From Frigidibacter sp. ROC022 (GTDB taxonomy: Bacteria; Pseudomonadota; Alphaproteobacteria; Rhodobacterales; Rhodobacteraceae): DNA of 64,000 nucleotides. Shown here one piece after another: positions 8,087-16,492 of the stretch. The notes below the pieces were generated by a model, which had not been told where the DNA came from, did not search any database, and saw only the letters and a list, made by a program, of their open reading frames with translations. The translations under genes and the position numbers were made by a program. Every line of letters starts with the position of its first letter. Positions within the stretch are counted from its first letter, which is position 1. The stretch spans positions 868,001 through 932,000 of the forward strand of contig NZ_JANQDU010000001.1 of NCBI RefSeq assembly GCF_024723735.1, given 5' to 3'.

Positions 8087-8608
8087 CTAATCCGGCTCGG
8101 GTGTCGTTGCATCCATGCCCGAGCAGGGGGCGGGGCTGGGGCGTAGGTCGAGGACGTCCGCCAGGATGCTGCTTGCGGCATTGATGACGAAGCTGGCCCC
8201 GGTCGGGAGACCGGGTTCGATGACGATGTCGGGGGCGTCGCCGGCTCTGCCGATGACCACCTTGTGATCCTCGCTGATCAGGTCGCGACCTGCATGGAGC
8301 GCGCGGGCCAGGGCGGCGTTCATGATCTGCAGGCGGATCGGATCGCCGTCACCGGGTGCAAAGTCCCCTCCGTCGAAAACGCCGGCGACGAAGCGGACGG
8401 GGATGCTGAAACACTTTCCGTCGATCTCGATCAGGGCGGTGCCCGCATCGGTGTGGCCCTGCTGTTGCAGGGGCGGGGCCTCGCCTGGATCAGGGACCGT
8501 GATGCGTGCCGAAGACGCCAGACCCGGTGTCGGCGTGGATGCGATGAGTGTTGCAAGGCCGAGGCCCGCGATGATCGTCGCGGCGCGGCGGGTGACGTCG
8601 GATTTCAT
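8087..8608 (-). CDS. Small exported protein of unknown function
   Basis: A 173-residue protein with a clear signal peptide (KSDVTRRAATIIAGLGLA, then PGLASS). A strong ribosome site, AAAGGAG, lies 6 nt before the ATG. The mature part is low-complexity at the start (DPGEAPPLQQQGH) and then has a compact alpha/beta segment with IEIDGKCFSIPVRFVAG and LALARALHAGRDLI. The two cysteines (one in GKCF, one in APCSG) could form a disulphide. I do not recognise a family. It is followed on the same strand by no gene and preceded by the DUF4260 gene 37 bp away, so they may be co-transcribed. Confidence 0.65.
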   Translation of the reverse strand: MKSDVTRRAATIIAGLGLATLIASTPTPGLASSARITVPDPGEAPPLQQQGHTDAGTALIEIDGKCFSIPVRFVAGVFDGGDFAPGDGDPIRLQIMNAALARALHAGRDLISEDHKVVIGRAGDAPDIVIEPGLPTGASFVINAASSILADVLDLRPSPAPCSGMDATTPEPD

Positions 8609-8645
8609 GTCTCTCTCCTTTATCCGTGATCGAAAATCAGCCGGT

Positions 8646-9035
8646 TCAGGCAGCGCGCCCGATCCGGCCGAGATGGGTCAGGCCGAAGGCGGTCTCGGAT
8701 TTCAGCCCGAACCCCAGGGCGCGGTCGATCCCGATATGTGCCAGCCAGGCGCAGGCGACCGGAAGCAGCGCGGGGAGCGCCCAGAGACCGGCCGCCGCCA
8801 GCAGCGCCGGGACGAGGTAGGTATGGGCGAGGTTGTAGAGACGGGCGCCGGCCCGGTTCCCGAAGGCATAGCCGATCATGGCGAGATCGGGGACCAGCGC
8901 GACGGCGGCGAACAACAGCCAGCCGTCGGTCAGCATGACATAGCCGGCGGCACCGCCGGCGAAGGCGGCAATGCCCTCGAGGCGCAGCAGGGCGAGAACG
9001 GGGCGTTCGGTGATCGGGGTCATGGCGGAGCTCAT
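8646..9035 (-). CDS. DUF4260 family membrane protein
   Basis: A 129-residue protein with about four hydrophobic helices. It shows the DUF4260 pattern: ALVPDLAMIGYAFGNRAGA, YNLAHTYLVPALL, AWLAHIGIDRALGFGLK and a terminal THLGRIGR. The family has no established biochemical role. It lies divergently from the LysR regulator at 9120, the arrangement typical of a LysR target, so that regulator may control it. Confidence 0.75.
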   Translation of the reverse strand: MSSAMTPITERPVLALLRLEGIAAFAGGAAGYVMLTDGWLLFAAVALVPDLAMIGYAFGNRAGARLYNLAHTYLVPALLAAAGLWALPALLPVACAWLAHIGIDRALGFGLKSETAFGLTHLGRIGRAA

Positions 9036-9089
9036 GGCGTCTTGGTGCTGCGCCGCTTTTGCGCCTTCGCCGCGATCAAAGGAATTGTT

Positions 9090-9114
9090 TATCTTCGGAT
9101 AGTCGATATACGAA
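9090..9114. promoter_or_regulatory. LysR-type operator (T-N11-A) in a divergent promoter
   Basis: TATC (9090-9093) and GATA (9105-9108) are separated by exactly 11 bp, the classical LysR box. A second symmetric pair, TTCG (9094-9097) and CGAA (9111-9114), is nested with it. The site is only about 6 bp upstream of the LysR ATG and within the 84-bp gap to the DUF4260 gene, fitting autorepression plus control of the divergent gene. Confidence 0.5.
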
Positions 9115-9119
9115 AATTC

Positions 9120-10040
9120 ATGAGCATGGGCATTGACTGGGCGCTTTGGCGCAGTTTTCTATTGGTGGCCGACACCGGCAGCCTGTCGGCAGCGGCACGG
9201 GCTCTGGGTCTGACGCAGCCAACCGTCGGCCGCCACATCGACACGCTGGAGGCTTTGGTGGGGCAGACCCTGTTCCTGCGCACGCCGCAGGGGTTGAGCC
9301 TGACCGAGGCCGCCGCGCTGCTGGTGCCCGAGGCGCGGGCGATGCAACTGACCGCCGAGAGCCTCGGGCGTCGTGCCTCGAGTGCGCCCGAGGCGGGCGT
9401 CGGCACCCTGCGCATCGCCGCCAGCCATGTGGTCGGCGCCGAGGTGCTGCCGGTGGCGCTGGCGCCGCTCCTGGCCGAGAACCGGGGCCTTTCGATCGAA
9501 CTCGCCCTGTCCAACGACAGCGCCGACCTGCTGCGCCGCGAAGCCGATCTGGCAATCCGCATGGTGCGCCCCTCGCAAGGCAGCCTCGTCGCGCGCAGGC
9601 TGGGGCCGGTGCCGATCGGCCTGTTCGCCCACCAGGCCTATCTTGCGCGTGCCGGGCGGCCGGCGACCTCGGAAGACCTGACCGGACATGTGCTGATCGG
9701 CCCGGATGCCGACCCTTCGGCGCTGGCCGGGTTCGATGTCTTTGGCGCCGCTCTCGGGCCGCGTCACCTGCGGCTGCGCACCGACAGCGAAGCGGCGCAG
9801 ATCGCGAGCATCCGCGCCGGACTCGGCATCGGACCGATGCAGTCCGGGGTCGCGGCGCGGGATCCGATGCTGGAACCCGTCCTGCCGGGGGCCGTGAACT
9901 GGACTCTCGACGCCTGGCTGGTCCTGCACGACGATTTGCGGCGGCTGCCGATGCTGCGTCTGCTGGCGGATCATCTGTCGGCGGTCCTGCCGGTGCTGTT
10001 GCGCAGCGGTCAGATGCCGGCGCAGCCCGCCGCGACCTAG
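9120..10040 (+). CDS. LysR-family transcriptional regulator
   Basis: A 306-residue LysR protein. The N-terminal winged helix reads WALWRSFLLVADTGSLSAAA, then LGLTQPTVGRHIDTLE, a canonical LysR helix-turn-helix. The effector domain begins around residue 90 (GTLRIAASHVVGAEVLP) and contains LRREADLAIRMVRP. Alternative starts are ATG 9120 and ATG 9126. It is divergent from the DUF4260 gene and 107 bp upstream of the M28-like gene. Its effector is not deducible. Confidence 0.85.
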   Translation: MSMGIDWALWRSFLLVADTGSLSAAARALGLTQPTVGRHIDTLEALVGQTLFLRTPQGLSLTEAAALLVPEARAMQLTAESLGRRASSAPEAGVGTLRIAASHVVGAEVLPVALAPLLAENRGLSIELALSNDSADLLRREADLAIRMVRPSQGSLVARRLGPVPIGLFAHQAYLARAGRPATSEDLTGHVLIGPDADPSALAGFDVFGAALGPRHLRLRTDSEAAQIASIRAGLGIGPMQSGVAARDPMLEPVLPGAVNWTLDAWLVLHDDLRRLPMLRLLADHLSAVLPVLLRSGQMPAQPAAT

Positions 10041-10147
10041 GCCGGGTCGCGGCGCTGGTCTCCCGGCAGGGAAGTGATATCAACCGACCCGAACACGGGG
10101 ACCGGGCGCAGCGTTCGCGGCGCCGGCTCCTGTCCAACCGATTGGGA

Positions 10148-11914
10148 ATGGCTCGAATGGATGTGACTTCTATGCTCGACAGGCTGGCGACCGAAGTCGA
10201 CCGCGCAAATCTGGAACGGCATCTGCTCGCCTTCTCGAAATGGACGAAGGAAGCCGGATCGCCGGGCGAAAGGGCGAGCATCGACTACGTCCAGGCCGAA
10301 ATGGAGGCACTGGGCTATGATGTCGAACTGCTGTTCCACGATGCCTATATCAGCCTGCCGGGACAGGCCTGGATCGAAGCGGCAGGGCAGCGGTTCCCCT
10401 GCATCACGCATTCCTTCTCGCGGAGCTCGCCGCCCGAGGGAACGACCGCAAGGGCCATCGAGGCCGGGACCGGTTCGCCGGAGGATTTCGCACGCATCGA
10501 GGCCGGGGGCGCGATCGTCATCGTGGACGGGATTGCGACGGCGCCCGTTGCGGCCCGTGCCAGCGGGGCCGGGGCACTGGGACAGATTCATGTCTGCCCG
10601 GCCGAACAGATCCACGAAATGTGCATTTCGCCCGTCTGGGGAAGCCCCTCGCAGGACAGCCTGCCGCAATTGCCGGCCACGGTGGTCGTCAGTGTCGCGA
10701 AGTCGGTCGGGGAGCGGCTGAAGGCCATCTATGCCGGCACGGCCGACGCCGAAATCACCCTCCATGCCGAGGTGGACACCGGCTGGCGCAAGACGCCGTT
10801 GCTGGTGGCGGAGCTTCCCGGTCCTTCGGCCCCGGCCGACGGCCCCTTCGTCCTGTTCAGCGGGCATCACGACACCTGGCACTACGGCGTGATGGACAAT
10901 GGCGGCGCCAACGCGACCATGATCGAGGTCGCACGCCTCTGCGCCCTGCATCGCGACCAATGGCAAAGGGGGCTGCGGATCGCCTTCTGGTCCGGGCATT
11001 CGCAGGGCCGGTATTCGGGCTCCGCATGGTATGCCGACACGCATTACGAGGAGCTCCGGAAACGGGCCGTGGCGCATGTCAACATCGACTCGACCGGGGC
11101 GAAAGGGAACGTCGTCCTCGGCGATGCGCAGGCCGACCCGGAACTCTCCGCACTGGCCGGGCGGGCCATCCGGCAGCGCGGCGGCCAGGAATTCGGCGGC
11201 CCGCCCGTCGCGCGCGCGGGAGATCAGTCGTTCTGGGGGATCGGCGTGCCGTCGATCTTCGCCGACCTGGGCGAGCAGCCGGCGTCGGATGCGACGGCAT
11301 CTCCTTTCGGCGGCCCCGGCCGCAAGGGGGCGGGCACCGGCTGGTGGTGGCATACGCCGGATGACACGCTGGACAAGATGGACCTCGATATCGCTGTCCG
11401 CGATACCCGGATTTACCTGCATGTGGTCTGGGAACTGCTGACCGGCAAGCGGCTGCCGATCGACCACAAGGCCTCCGTCGGTGCATTGTTGCAGAAGCTG
11501 CGCGCCGACTCGGAACGGCTCGGCGGGCGCTTTGACCTCGGCAGGCTGATCGACCGCGCAACGAGGCTGCAGGCGGCGCTCGGCCGGCTCGACGACGCGC
11601 TGGACAGGGGCGTGACGGTTGAGCGTATCAATGCCTGCATCATGGACATCTCGCATGCATTGGTGCCGTTGCAGCATACGGTTGGCGACCGCTTCACGCA
11701 TGATCCTGCATTGGGCATGCCCCCATTCGCCGGGCTGTGTGAGATCGCCCGGTTCGCCGTGACCGAGCCGGGCTCGGATGCGGAGAAATTCGCGACGGTA
11801 TCGCTTCGCCAGTCGATCAATCGCGCCGCTTCGGCACTGGCCGATGCGCTGTCGGCCATCGAAGATTGTCTTGCGGAAACCCCGACGCCGCAGGGGGCCG
11901 GCGCGGAAGCATAA
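10148..11914 (+). CDS. M28-family peptidase-like protein with altered catalytic site
   Basis: About 588 residues. An aminopeptidase-like M28 fold with an inserted PA-like region is followed by a helical C-terminal extension of about 170 residues. Zinc-site elements are visible: FSGHHDTWHYGVMDNGGANAT (His241/Asp242 and Asp250), VNIDSTG (Asp314) and WWWHTPDDT (His402). The Glu-Glu pair that normally supplies the general base and a zinc ligand is replaced: AFWSGHSQGRYSGSAWY has His284-Ser285 there. The fold is therefore secure but classical aminopeptidase chemistry is doubtful. There is no signal peptide, so it should be cytoplasmic. ATG 10148 or 10157 could be the start and neither has a good ribosome site. 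Confidence 0.75.
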   Translation: MARMDVTSMLDRLATEVDRANLERHLLAFSKWTKEAGSPGERASIDYVQAEMEALGYDVELLFHDAYISLPGQAWIEAAGQRFPCITHSFSRSSPPEGTTARAIEAGTGSPEDFARIEAGGAIVIVDGIATAPVAARASGAGALGQIHVCPAEQIHEMCISPVWGSPSQDSLPQLPATVVVSVAKSVGERLKAIYAGTADAEITLHAEVDTGWRKTPLLVAELPGPSAPADGPFVLFSGHHDTWHYGVMDNGGANATMIEVARLCALHRDQWQRGLRIAFWSGHSQGRYSGSAWYADTHYEELRKRAVAHVNIDSTGAKGNVVLGDAQADPELSALAGRAIRQRGGQEFGGPPVARAGDQSFWGIGVPSIFADLGEQPASDATASPFGGPGRKGAGTGWWWHTPDDTLDKMDLDIAVRDTRIYLHVVWELLTGKRLPIDHKASVGALLQKLRADSERLGGRFDLGRLIDRATRLQAALGRLDDALDRGVTVERINACIMDISHALVPLQHTVGDRFTHDPALGMPPFAGLCEIARFAVTEPGSDAEKFATVSLRQSINRAASALADALSAIEDCLAETPTPQGAGAEA

Positions 11915-11942
11915 ACCTGCAGAGAGCGGACCGCTTCGTGGA

Positions 11943-11960
11943 GGGCCTGCCCGCAGGCCC
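11943..11960 (+). terminator. Hairpin downstream of the M28-like gene
   Basis: GGGCCTG (11943-11949) pairs with CAGGCCC (11954-11960) around a CCCG loop, 29 bp after the stop codon. It has no T-run; a weak or Rho-assisted terminator is possible. Confidence 0.4.
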
Positions 11961-12181
11961 GGCCGGGGACAGGGAACTGCGTCAGGATGACAGGGTCGCC
12001 TGCGTAGGTCGCCGCATGGTCATCTGCGACGGATGTCGATGGAAGGCAGACCGAAACAGGCGCGGCGCAGGTCCGGTTCAAGGCCGGTCAATCTTCCGGG
12101 AAGCGGTTTCTGGTCCGATGATTGGGCTCGAACCTCCCCGCCGATCGGCCTAATAGATGGCAAAAAGGGGAGGAGGCCGCA

Positions 12182-13165
12182 TTGTATCTGGGAACGCAAC
12201 TGCCTGCGCGCGACGAGGCGGACTACGTCGTGATGAAACAGCTTGGCGTCGACAACATCTGTGCCGATCCTCCCGGCGACTGGCGCGGTTGGGACCGCGA
12301 AGCGCTGACGGCGCATCGGACGCGCATCGAATCCTTCGGGCTGACGTTGGACATGATCCAGCTGCCCCTGCCGTCGAAACCATTCGACAAGGCGCAGATG
12401 CCCGATATCCTCAGCGCCGGACCCGAACGTGATGCACAGATCGCGGCCTGCTGCCAGATCATCGCGGACTGCGGCAAGGCGGGCATCCCGGCGGTGAAAT
12501 ACAATTTCAACTACATCGGCATTCCGCGCAGCGAGGACGAAATAGGCCGCGGCGGGGTGCGGATGTCCGCGTTCCGGTGGGACCGGATGGATCACGACGC
12601 GCCGGCGCCTTTGGGCGTGCTGAGCGAGGACGAGATCTGGAGCCGGATCGATTATTTCCTGGCCCGCGTGGTGCCCGCCGCCGAGGCCGCGGGGGTGAAG
12701 CTTGCCTGCCATCCGCACGATCCCTACACGCCGCCGGGCTACCGAGGCGTGACCCGGGTTCTGGGCACGGTCGAGGGGCTGGCGCGGTTCATCGAGTTGC
12801 GCAAGAGCGAGGTTCACGGTCTGAACTTCTGCATCGGCACCGTCGGCGAGATGCTCGAGGATGTCTCGGAAGTGCCCGCGATCACCCGGCGGTTCTGCGC
12901 GACCGGCAAGATTTTCAACATCCATCTGCGCAACATTGCCGGCGGCAGGCTGTCCTTTGCCGAGACATTGCCGGATGCCGGCGACATCGATCTGCCGGCG
13001 GTGATCGAGGCACTGGCCGAGGGGGGATACAAGGGCATGGTGATGCCGGACCACGCGCCGAGGATGGACGGGCGCGACCCCGAGGGAACGGCCTTTGCCT
13101 TTTCATATGGCTATATCGCGGCGCTGCTGGACCGACAAAAGCGGCTGGCCGCCAAACGGGTCTGA
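12182..13165 (+). CDS. Mannonate dehydratase-like (UxuA family) sugar-acid enzyme
   Basis: A 327-residue TIM-barrel protein of the UxuA/xylose-isomerase-like type. It opens with LYLGTQLPARDEADYVVMKQLGV and has NICADPPGDW, IPAVKYNFNYIG, KLACHPHDPYTPP and LNFCIGTVGEM, the last two supplying metal-binding His/Cys/Asp as in mannonate dehydratases. It is shorter than E. coli UxuA (394 residues). The start is a TTG at 12182, chosen because GGGGAGGAGG ends 5 nt upstream and homology begins at the next codon; a TTG at 12122 is far less likely. It is followed by an SMP-30 lactonase, suggesting uronate or aldonate degradation. Confidence 0.75.
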   Translation: MYLGTQLPARDEADYVVMKQLGVDNICADPPGDWRGWDREALTAHRTRIESFGLTLDMIQLPLPSKPFDKAQMPDILSAGPERDAQIAACCQIIADCGKAGIPAVKYNFNYIGIPRSEDEIGRGGVRMSAFRWDRMDHDAPAPLGVLSEDEIWSRIDYFLARVVPAAEAAGVKLACHPHDPYTPPGYRGVTRVLGTVEGLARFIELRKSEVHGLNFCIGTVGEMLEDVSEVPAITRRFCATGKIFNIHLRNIAGGRLSFAETLPDAGDIDLPAVIEALAEGGYKGMVMPDHAPRMDGRDPEGTAFAFSYGYIAALLDRQKRLAAKRV

Positions 13166-13190
13166 GGCCCGGAACATGAAAGGAAACAGC

Positions 13191-14066
13191 ATGCCCCCGC
13201 AATCCGCCAGCGTGACCCGTTGCCTGGAACTCGACCTCGGCGTCGGTGAATCCCCGGTCTGGGACGACCGCACAGGACGTCTGGTCTTCATCGACATCCT
13301 GGCGCCGGCGATCTTTCGCTATGACCCCGAAAGCGGCGCTGTCGAACGCTGGGACATGCCCGAGACGATCGGCAGTTGCGGTCTCTGCGCCGATGGCCGG
13401 ATCGTCGCCGCGCTGCGTTCGGGCGTGTTCCTCTTCGACCCCGAGAGTGGGGCGCTGGACCTGCTGGCGCGGCCCGAACCCGACCGGCCCGGCAACCGCC
13501 TGAACGACGGCAAGGTCGGCCCGGACGGCGCATTCTGGATCGGCAGCATGGACGACACCGCCGACAAGGGGCCGAACGCCGCGCTCTACCGGGTGACTGC
13601 GGATGGGGCCGTGACCAAGGTGGTCGAGGGGTTGACGGTCTCGAACGGGCTGGCATGGTCGGCCGACGGGCGCCGGATGTTCCACTCCGACAGCCGCCAG
13701 ACCGTGGTCTGGATTTGGGATTTCGACCCGGCGACCGGCGCCGCGACCAATCGGCGGGAAATCCGCCGGCTGCCCGAGGCTGATGGCCGGCCGGACGGCG
13801 CTGCGGGTGATGCCGAAGGCTGCTACTGGTCCGCCGGCGTCTCGGCCGGATGTCTGAACCGGTTGGCGCAGGACGGCACGCTGCTGCAGCGGGTCGATGT
13901 GCCGATCCTGGCGCCGACCATGCCCTGCTTCGCCGGGCCCGATCTGAAGACGGTCTACCTGACCTCGCTCACCACCCGGCGTGGCGACCGCGCCGAGGCC
14001 GGCGGGCTCTACCGGCTCGACGGCGATCTCGGGATCGCCGGCGCGCCGGTGGCCCGGTTCGGCTGA
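13191..14066 (+). CDS. SMP-30/gluconolactonase family lactonase
   Basis: A 291-residue six-bladed propeller lactonase. The divalent-metal residues are in place: Glu20 in VGESPVW, Asn152 in SNGLAWSADG and Asp202 in RPDGAAGDAEG. The NRLNDGKVGPDG stretch (102-113) shapes the substrate site. It would open an aldono- or aldarolactone. ATG 13191 is preferred over 13176 because AAAGGA lies 6 nt upstream. The stop is only 3 bp from the convergent stop of the dehydratase at 14070. Confidence 0.85.
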   Translation: MPPQSASVTRCLELDLGVGESPVWDDRTGRLVFIDILAPAIFRYDPESGAVERWDMPETIGSCGLCADGRIVAALRSGVFLFDPESGALDLLARPEPDRPGNRLNDGKVGPDGAFWIGSMDDTADKGPNAALYRVTADGAVTKVVEGLTVSNGLAWSADGRRMFHSDSRQTVVWIWDFDPATGAATNRREIRRLPEADGRPDGAAGDAEGCYWSAGVSAGCLNRLAQDGTLLQRVDVPILAPTMPCFAGPDLKTVYLTSLTTRRGDRAEAGGLYRLDGDLGIAGAPVARFG

Positions 14067-14069
14067 GCC

Positions 14070-15257
14070 TCAGGCGAAGGCGTAGGACCCATCGGGCCGC
14101 TTCGGCACCCGGCGCTGCCAGTGAACATAGCCGTCGCGGCCCATGTAGTCCTCGTCCATCTCGACCCCCCAGCCGGGGCGGTCGGGTCTCAGCTCGAGAT
14201 AGCCGTCCTTCGGCAGATAGGGGTCGGCGACATAGCGCGAGGACTCGGTCGTGGTGACGTGGTTGTGGTCGCCATAGGCATAGGCCGGGCCTTCGGGCAG
14301 TCGATACTCCAGGATCGTGAAGTTCTGTGTCGCCGCCGAGAAATGCAGGTTCACCGCCGTCGCCAGCGGTCCCATCGGATTGTGCGGCGCCACGGTCACG
14401 TAATGCGCTTCCGCAATGGTGGCGATCCGGCGCATTTCCGTAATGCCGCCGACAACGCAGATGTCCGGCTGCGCGATATCGGTTCCATTCGCCTTCAGCA
14501 GTTCCAAGAACTCGAACCGGTTGTAGAGCGATTCCCCGGTGGCCAGCCGGCATTCGAGCCCCTTCTTCAGTTCCCCCCAGATCGGGATGTTCTCGGGCCG
14601 TAGCGGTTCTTCGAAGAACAGCGGATCATAGGGCGCCAGCGCATTGCCCAGTTGCTTGGCCTGGATCGGCTCGAAAATCTTGGCATGGGCGTCGAAGGCG
14701 ATTTCGTAGTCGCTGCGGATGGTCTCGCGCAGTTCCCGGAAGTACTCGGCCGAGGTGCGCACGACTTCGCCCCAGCGATTGGCATGCTGGTCGATGCGCC
14801 AGGGGCTGAGCTTGAAGGCGGTGAATCCCCAGCCTGCGTTCAGCCGGTCGAACTCATCGCGGGCCTGTGGCGCGTCGGGGGCGGTGTAGACGCCGGCATA
14901 GACCCGGACCCTGTCGCGGACATGGCCGCCGAGGATCTGATAGACCGGAACGCCGAGCGCCTTTGCGGCAAGGTCCCACAGGCAGTGGTCGAGTGCCGAG
15001 ATCGCCGCCAGCCCAAGTGCTCCCGGAGGGAAGCGGGCCTGCTGGATCATCAGGTTGACAAGATACTCCACCCGGGTCGGGTCCTCGCCTTGGAGGAAGC
15101 CGAGCAAATAGTCGAGCACCGCCGGAAGCGCCTTGTCCGGTCCGTGATTGTAGCACTCGCCCCAGCCGGTCAGCCCGTCATCGGTGTCGAGTGCCACGAC
15201 CACGCGGGGCCGATCCTTGTCGCGGGTCATGAAGACCCGCATCCTGTCAATCTTCAT
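14070..15257 (-). CDS. Enolase-superfamily sugar-acid dehydratase (galactonate dehydratase-like)
   Basis: A 395-residue mandelate racemase/muconate lactonizing enzyme family member. The metal ligands are Asp189 (FDAHAK), Glu216 (FFEEP) and Glu242 (TGES). The acid/base histidines are His191 (D-x-H, a dehydratase feature) and His292 (VAPHNPMGP), as in D-galactonate/gluconate dehydratases. It overlaps the upstream dehydratase by ATGA on the minus strand. It should dehydrate a sugar acid to a 2-keto-3-deoxy acid; alternatively it is a lactone cycloisomerase, which shares the fold and genomic context. Confidence 0.85.
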   Translation of the reverse strand: MKIDRMRVFMTRDKDRPRVVVALDTDDGLTGWGECYNHGPDKALPAVLDYLLGFLQGEDPTRVEYLVNLMIQQARFPPGALGLAAISALDHCLWDLAAKALGVPVYQILGGHVRDRVRVYAGVYTAPDAPQARDEFDRLNAGWGFTAFKLSPWRIDQHANRWGEVVRTSAEYFRELRETIRSDYEIAFDAHAKIFEPIQAKQLGNALAPYDPLFFEEPLRPENIPIWGELKKGLECRLATGESLYNRFEFLELLKANGTDIAQPDICVVGGITEMRRIATIAEAHYVTVAPHNPMGPLATAVNLHFSAATQNFTILEYRLPEGPAYAYGDHNHVTTTESSRYVADPYLPKDGYLELRPDRPGWGVEMDEDYMGRDGYVHWQRRVPKRPDGSYAFA

Positions 15258-16489
15258 TCTTGGTCCTTTCCGGAAAAGTAACGTTGGCGCCCGGTGCGCG
15301 TCTGCACATAGAGATGTTCCGACCATGTCCCCGGCACCCAGGACCGGTTTCCGGCCTCGGCGGGGATGCCTGTATTGCCCTGGCTCGGGTAACGGGCGAC
15401 CAGCGCCTCGTCGATGTCGCAGCCCAGACCGGGCGCGTCGGGGACGGTCAGGAAGCCGTCGGTCTGTTCGGGGTAGGGCCGGATGATGTTGCGCCGCTCG
15501 GGCCAGTCGTCTTCCAGCCGTTCCAGGATCAGCCCGTTCGGGATCGTGGCCAGCAGATGCAGCGCGGCATATTCCGCCACCGGCCCGAGCGAGCCGGAAT
15601 GCGGCGCCATCATGATGTAGTGCGCCTCTGCCATGGCCGCGATCTTCTTCATCTGGGTCAGGCCGCCGCCGCGTCCGGTATCGGGCTGGACGACATCGAC
15701 CAGTTCCTCTTCGATCAGTTCGCGCTGACCGAAGATCGTGGCGCTTCGCTCCCCCGCCGCCAGCGGCACATGGGCGGCGTCGCGGATCCGGCGGTAGCCC
15801 GACAGGTTCTCGGGTGCGATCGGATCCTCGATCCACATCAGGTCATAGGGTTCGAGCGCCCGGGCAAGTCTTGCGGCATCGGCGGGGGTCAGCCAGGGCG
15901 GCCCATGCAGGTCGATGGCGATATCCACGTCGGCGCCGACGGCATCGCGCAGTTCGGCCACCTTGCGGACCGGATCGCTCACCCCGCCGCATTTGATTGC
16001 CGAAAACCCGCGCGCCTGGGCCGATCGTGCCACTTCGGCGGTATTGGCATGGGTGTAGATCCGGACCCGGTCGCGGATCTTGCCGCCCAGAAGCTGCCAG
16101 ACGGGCACGCCCAGGGCCTTGCCCTTGATGTCCCAGAGCGCCATGTCGATGCCGGTCATCGCGCCGCCGCCGACGGTGCCGGTCATGCCGTGGCCCATGA
16201 TCGCCACCTGCATCTTCTGCCAGAGCTTCTCGATATGCATCGGGTCTTCGCCGATGACGATATGGGCCAGATCCTCGACCGCGGTCTGCAATACCCGCGG
16301 CCAGCCCGAGCATTCGCCGATCCCGGTGATCCCCTCGTCGGTCTCGACCTTGACGAAGAGCCAGTTGCGGAACCCGTTCAGCTTGCCCTCGGCGCCGAAG
16401 GCTTGGGTCTTCGGTCCGTCGGTGGCATAGGTCGGCGCGGCAGGCTGGCCGACATGCATCAGGAAGGTGCGGATTCCGGTAATCTTCAT
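15254..16489 (-). CDS. Enolase-superfamily sugar-acid dehydratase, second copy
   Basis: A 411-residue protein related in fold to, but clearly different from, its neighbour. Ligands are Asp193 and His195 (AIDLHG), Glu221 (WIEDP), Glu247 (AGERS) and His297 (APHSGSLGP). A Gly-rich GTVGGGAMTGIDMALWD segment lies near residue 105. The D-x-H and HSGSLGP motifs indicate the galactonate dehydratase-like subgroup. It lies 3 bp after the ABC ATPase gene on the minus strand, so uptake and dehydration are co-expressed. Having two dehydratases suggests two sugar acids, or one dehydratase and one cycloisomerase. Confidence 0.85.
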   Translation of the reverse strand: MKITGIRTFLMHVGQPAAPTYATDGPKTQAFGAEGKLNGFRNWLFVKVETDEGITGIGECSGWPRVLQTAVEDLAHIVIGEDPMHIEKLWQKMQVAIMGHGMTGTVGGGAMTGIDMALWDIKGKALGVPVWQLLGGKIRDRVRIYTHANTAEVARSAQARGFSAIKCGGVSDPVRKVAELRDAVGADVDIAIDLHGPPWLTPADAARLARALEPYDLMWIEDPIAPENLSGYRRIRDAAHVPLAAGERSATIFGQRELIEEELVDVVQPDTGRGGGLTQMKKIAAMAEAHYIMMAPHSGSLGPVAEYAALHLLATIPNGLILERLEDDWPERRNIIRPYPEQTDGFLTVPDAPGLGCDIDEALVARYPSQGNTGIPAEAGNRSWVPGTWSEHLYVQTRTGRQRYFSGKDQE

Positions 16490-16492
16490 CGG

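Noticed and set aside
13191-15257. Only 3 bp between the convergent stops at 14066 and 14070
   Set aside because: Striking but ordinary in such compact genomes; no sign of a shared bidirectional terminator was seen.
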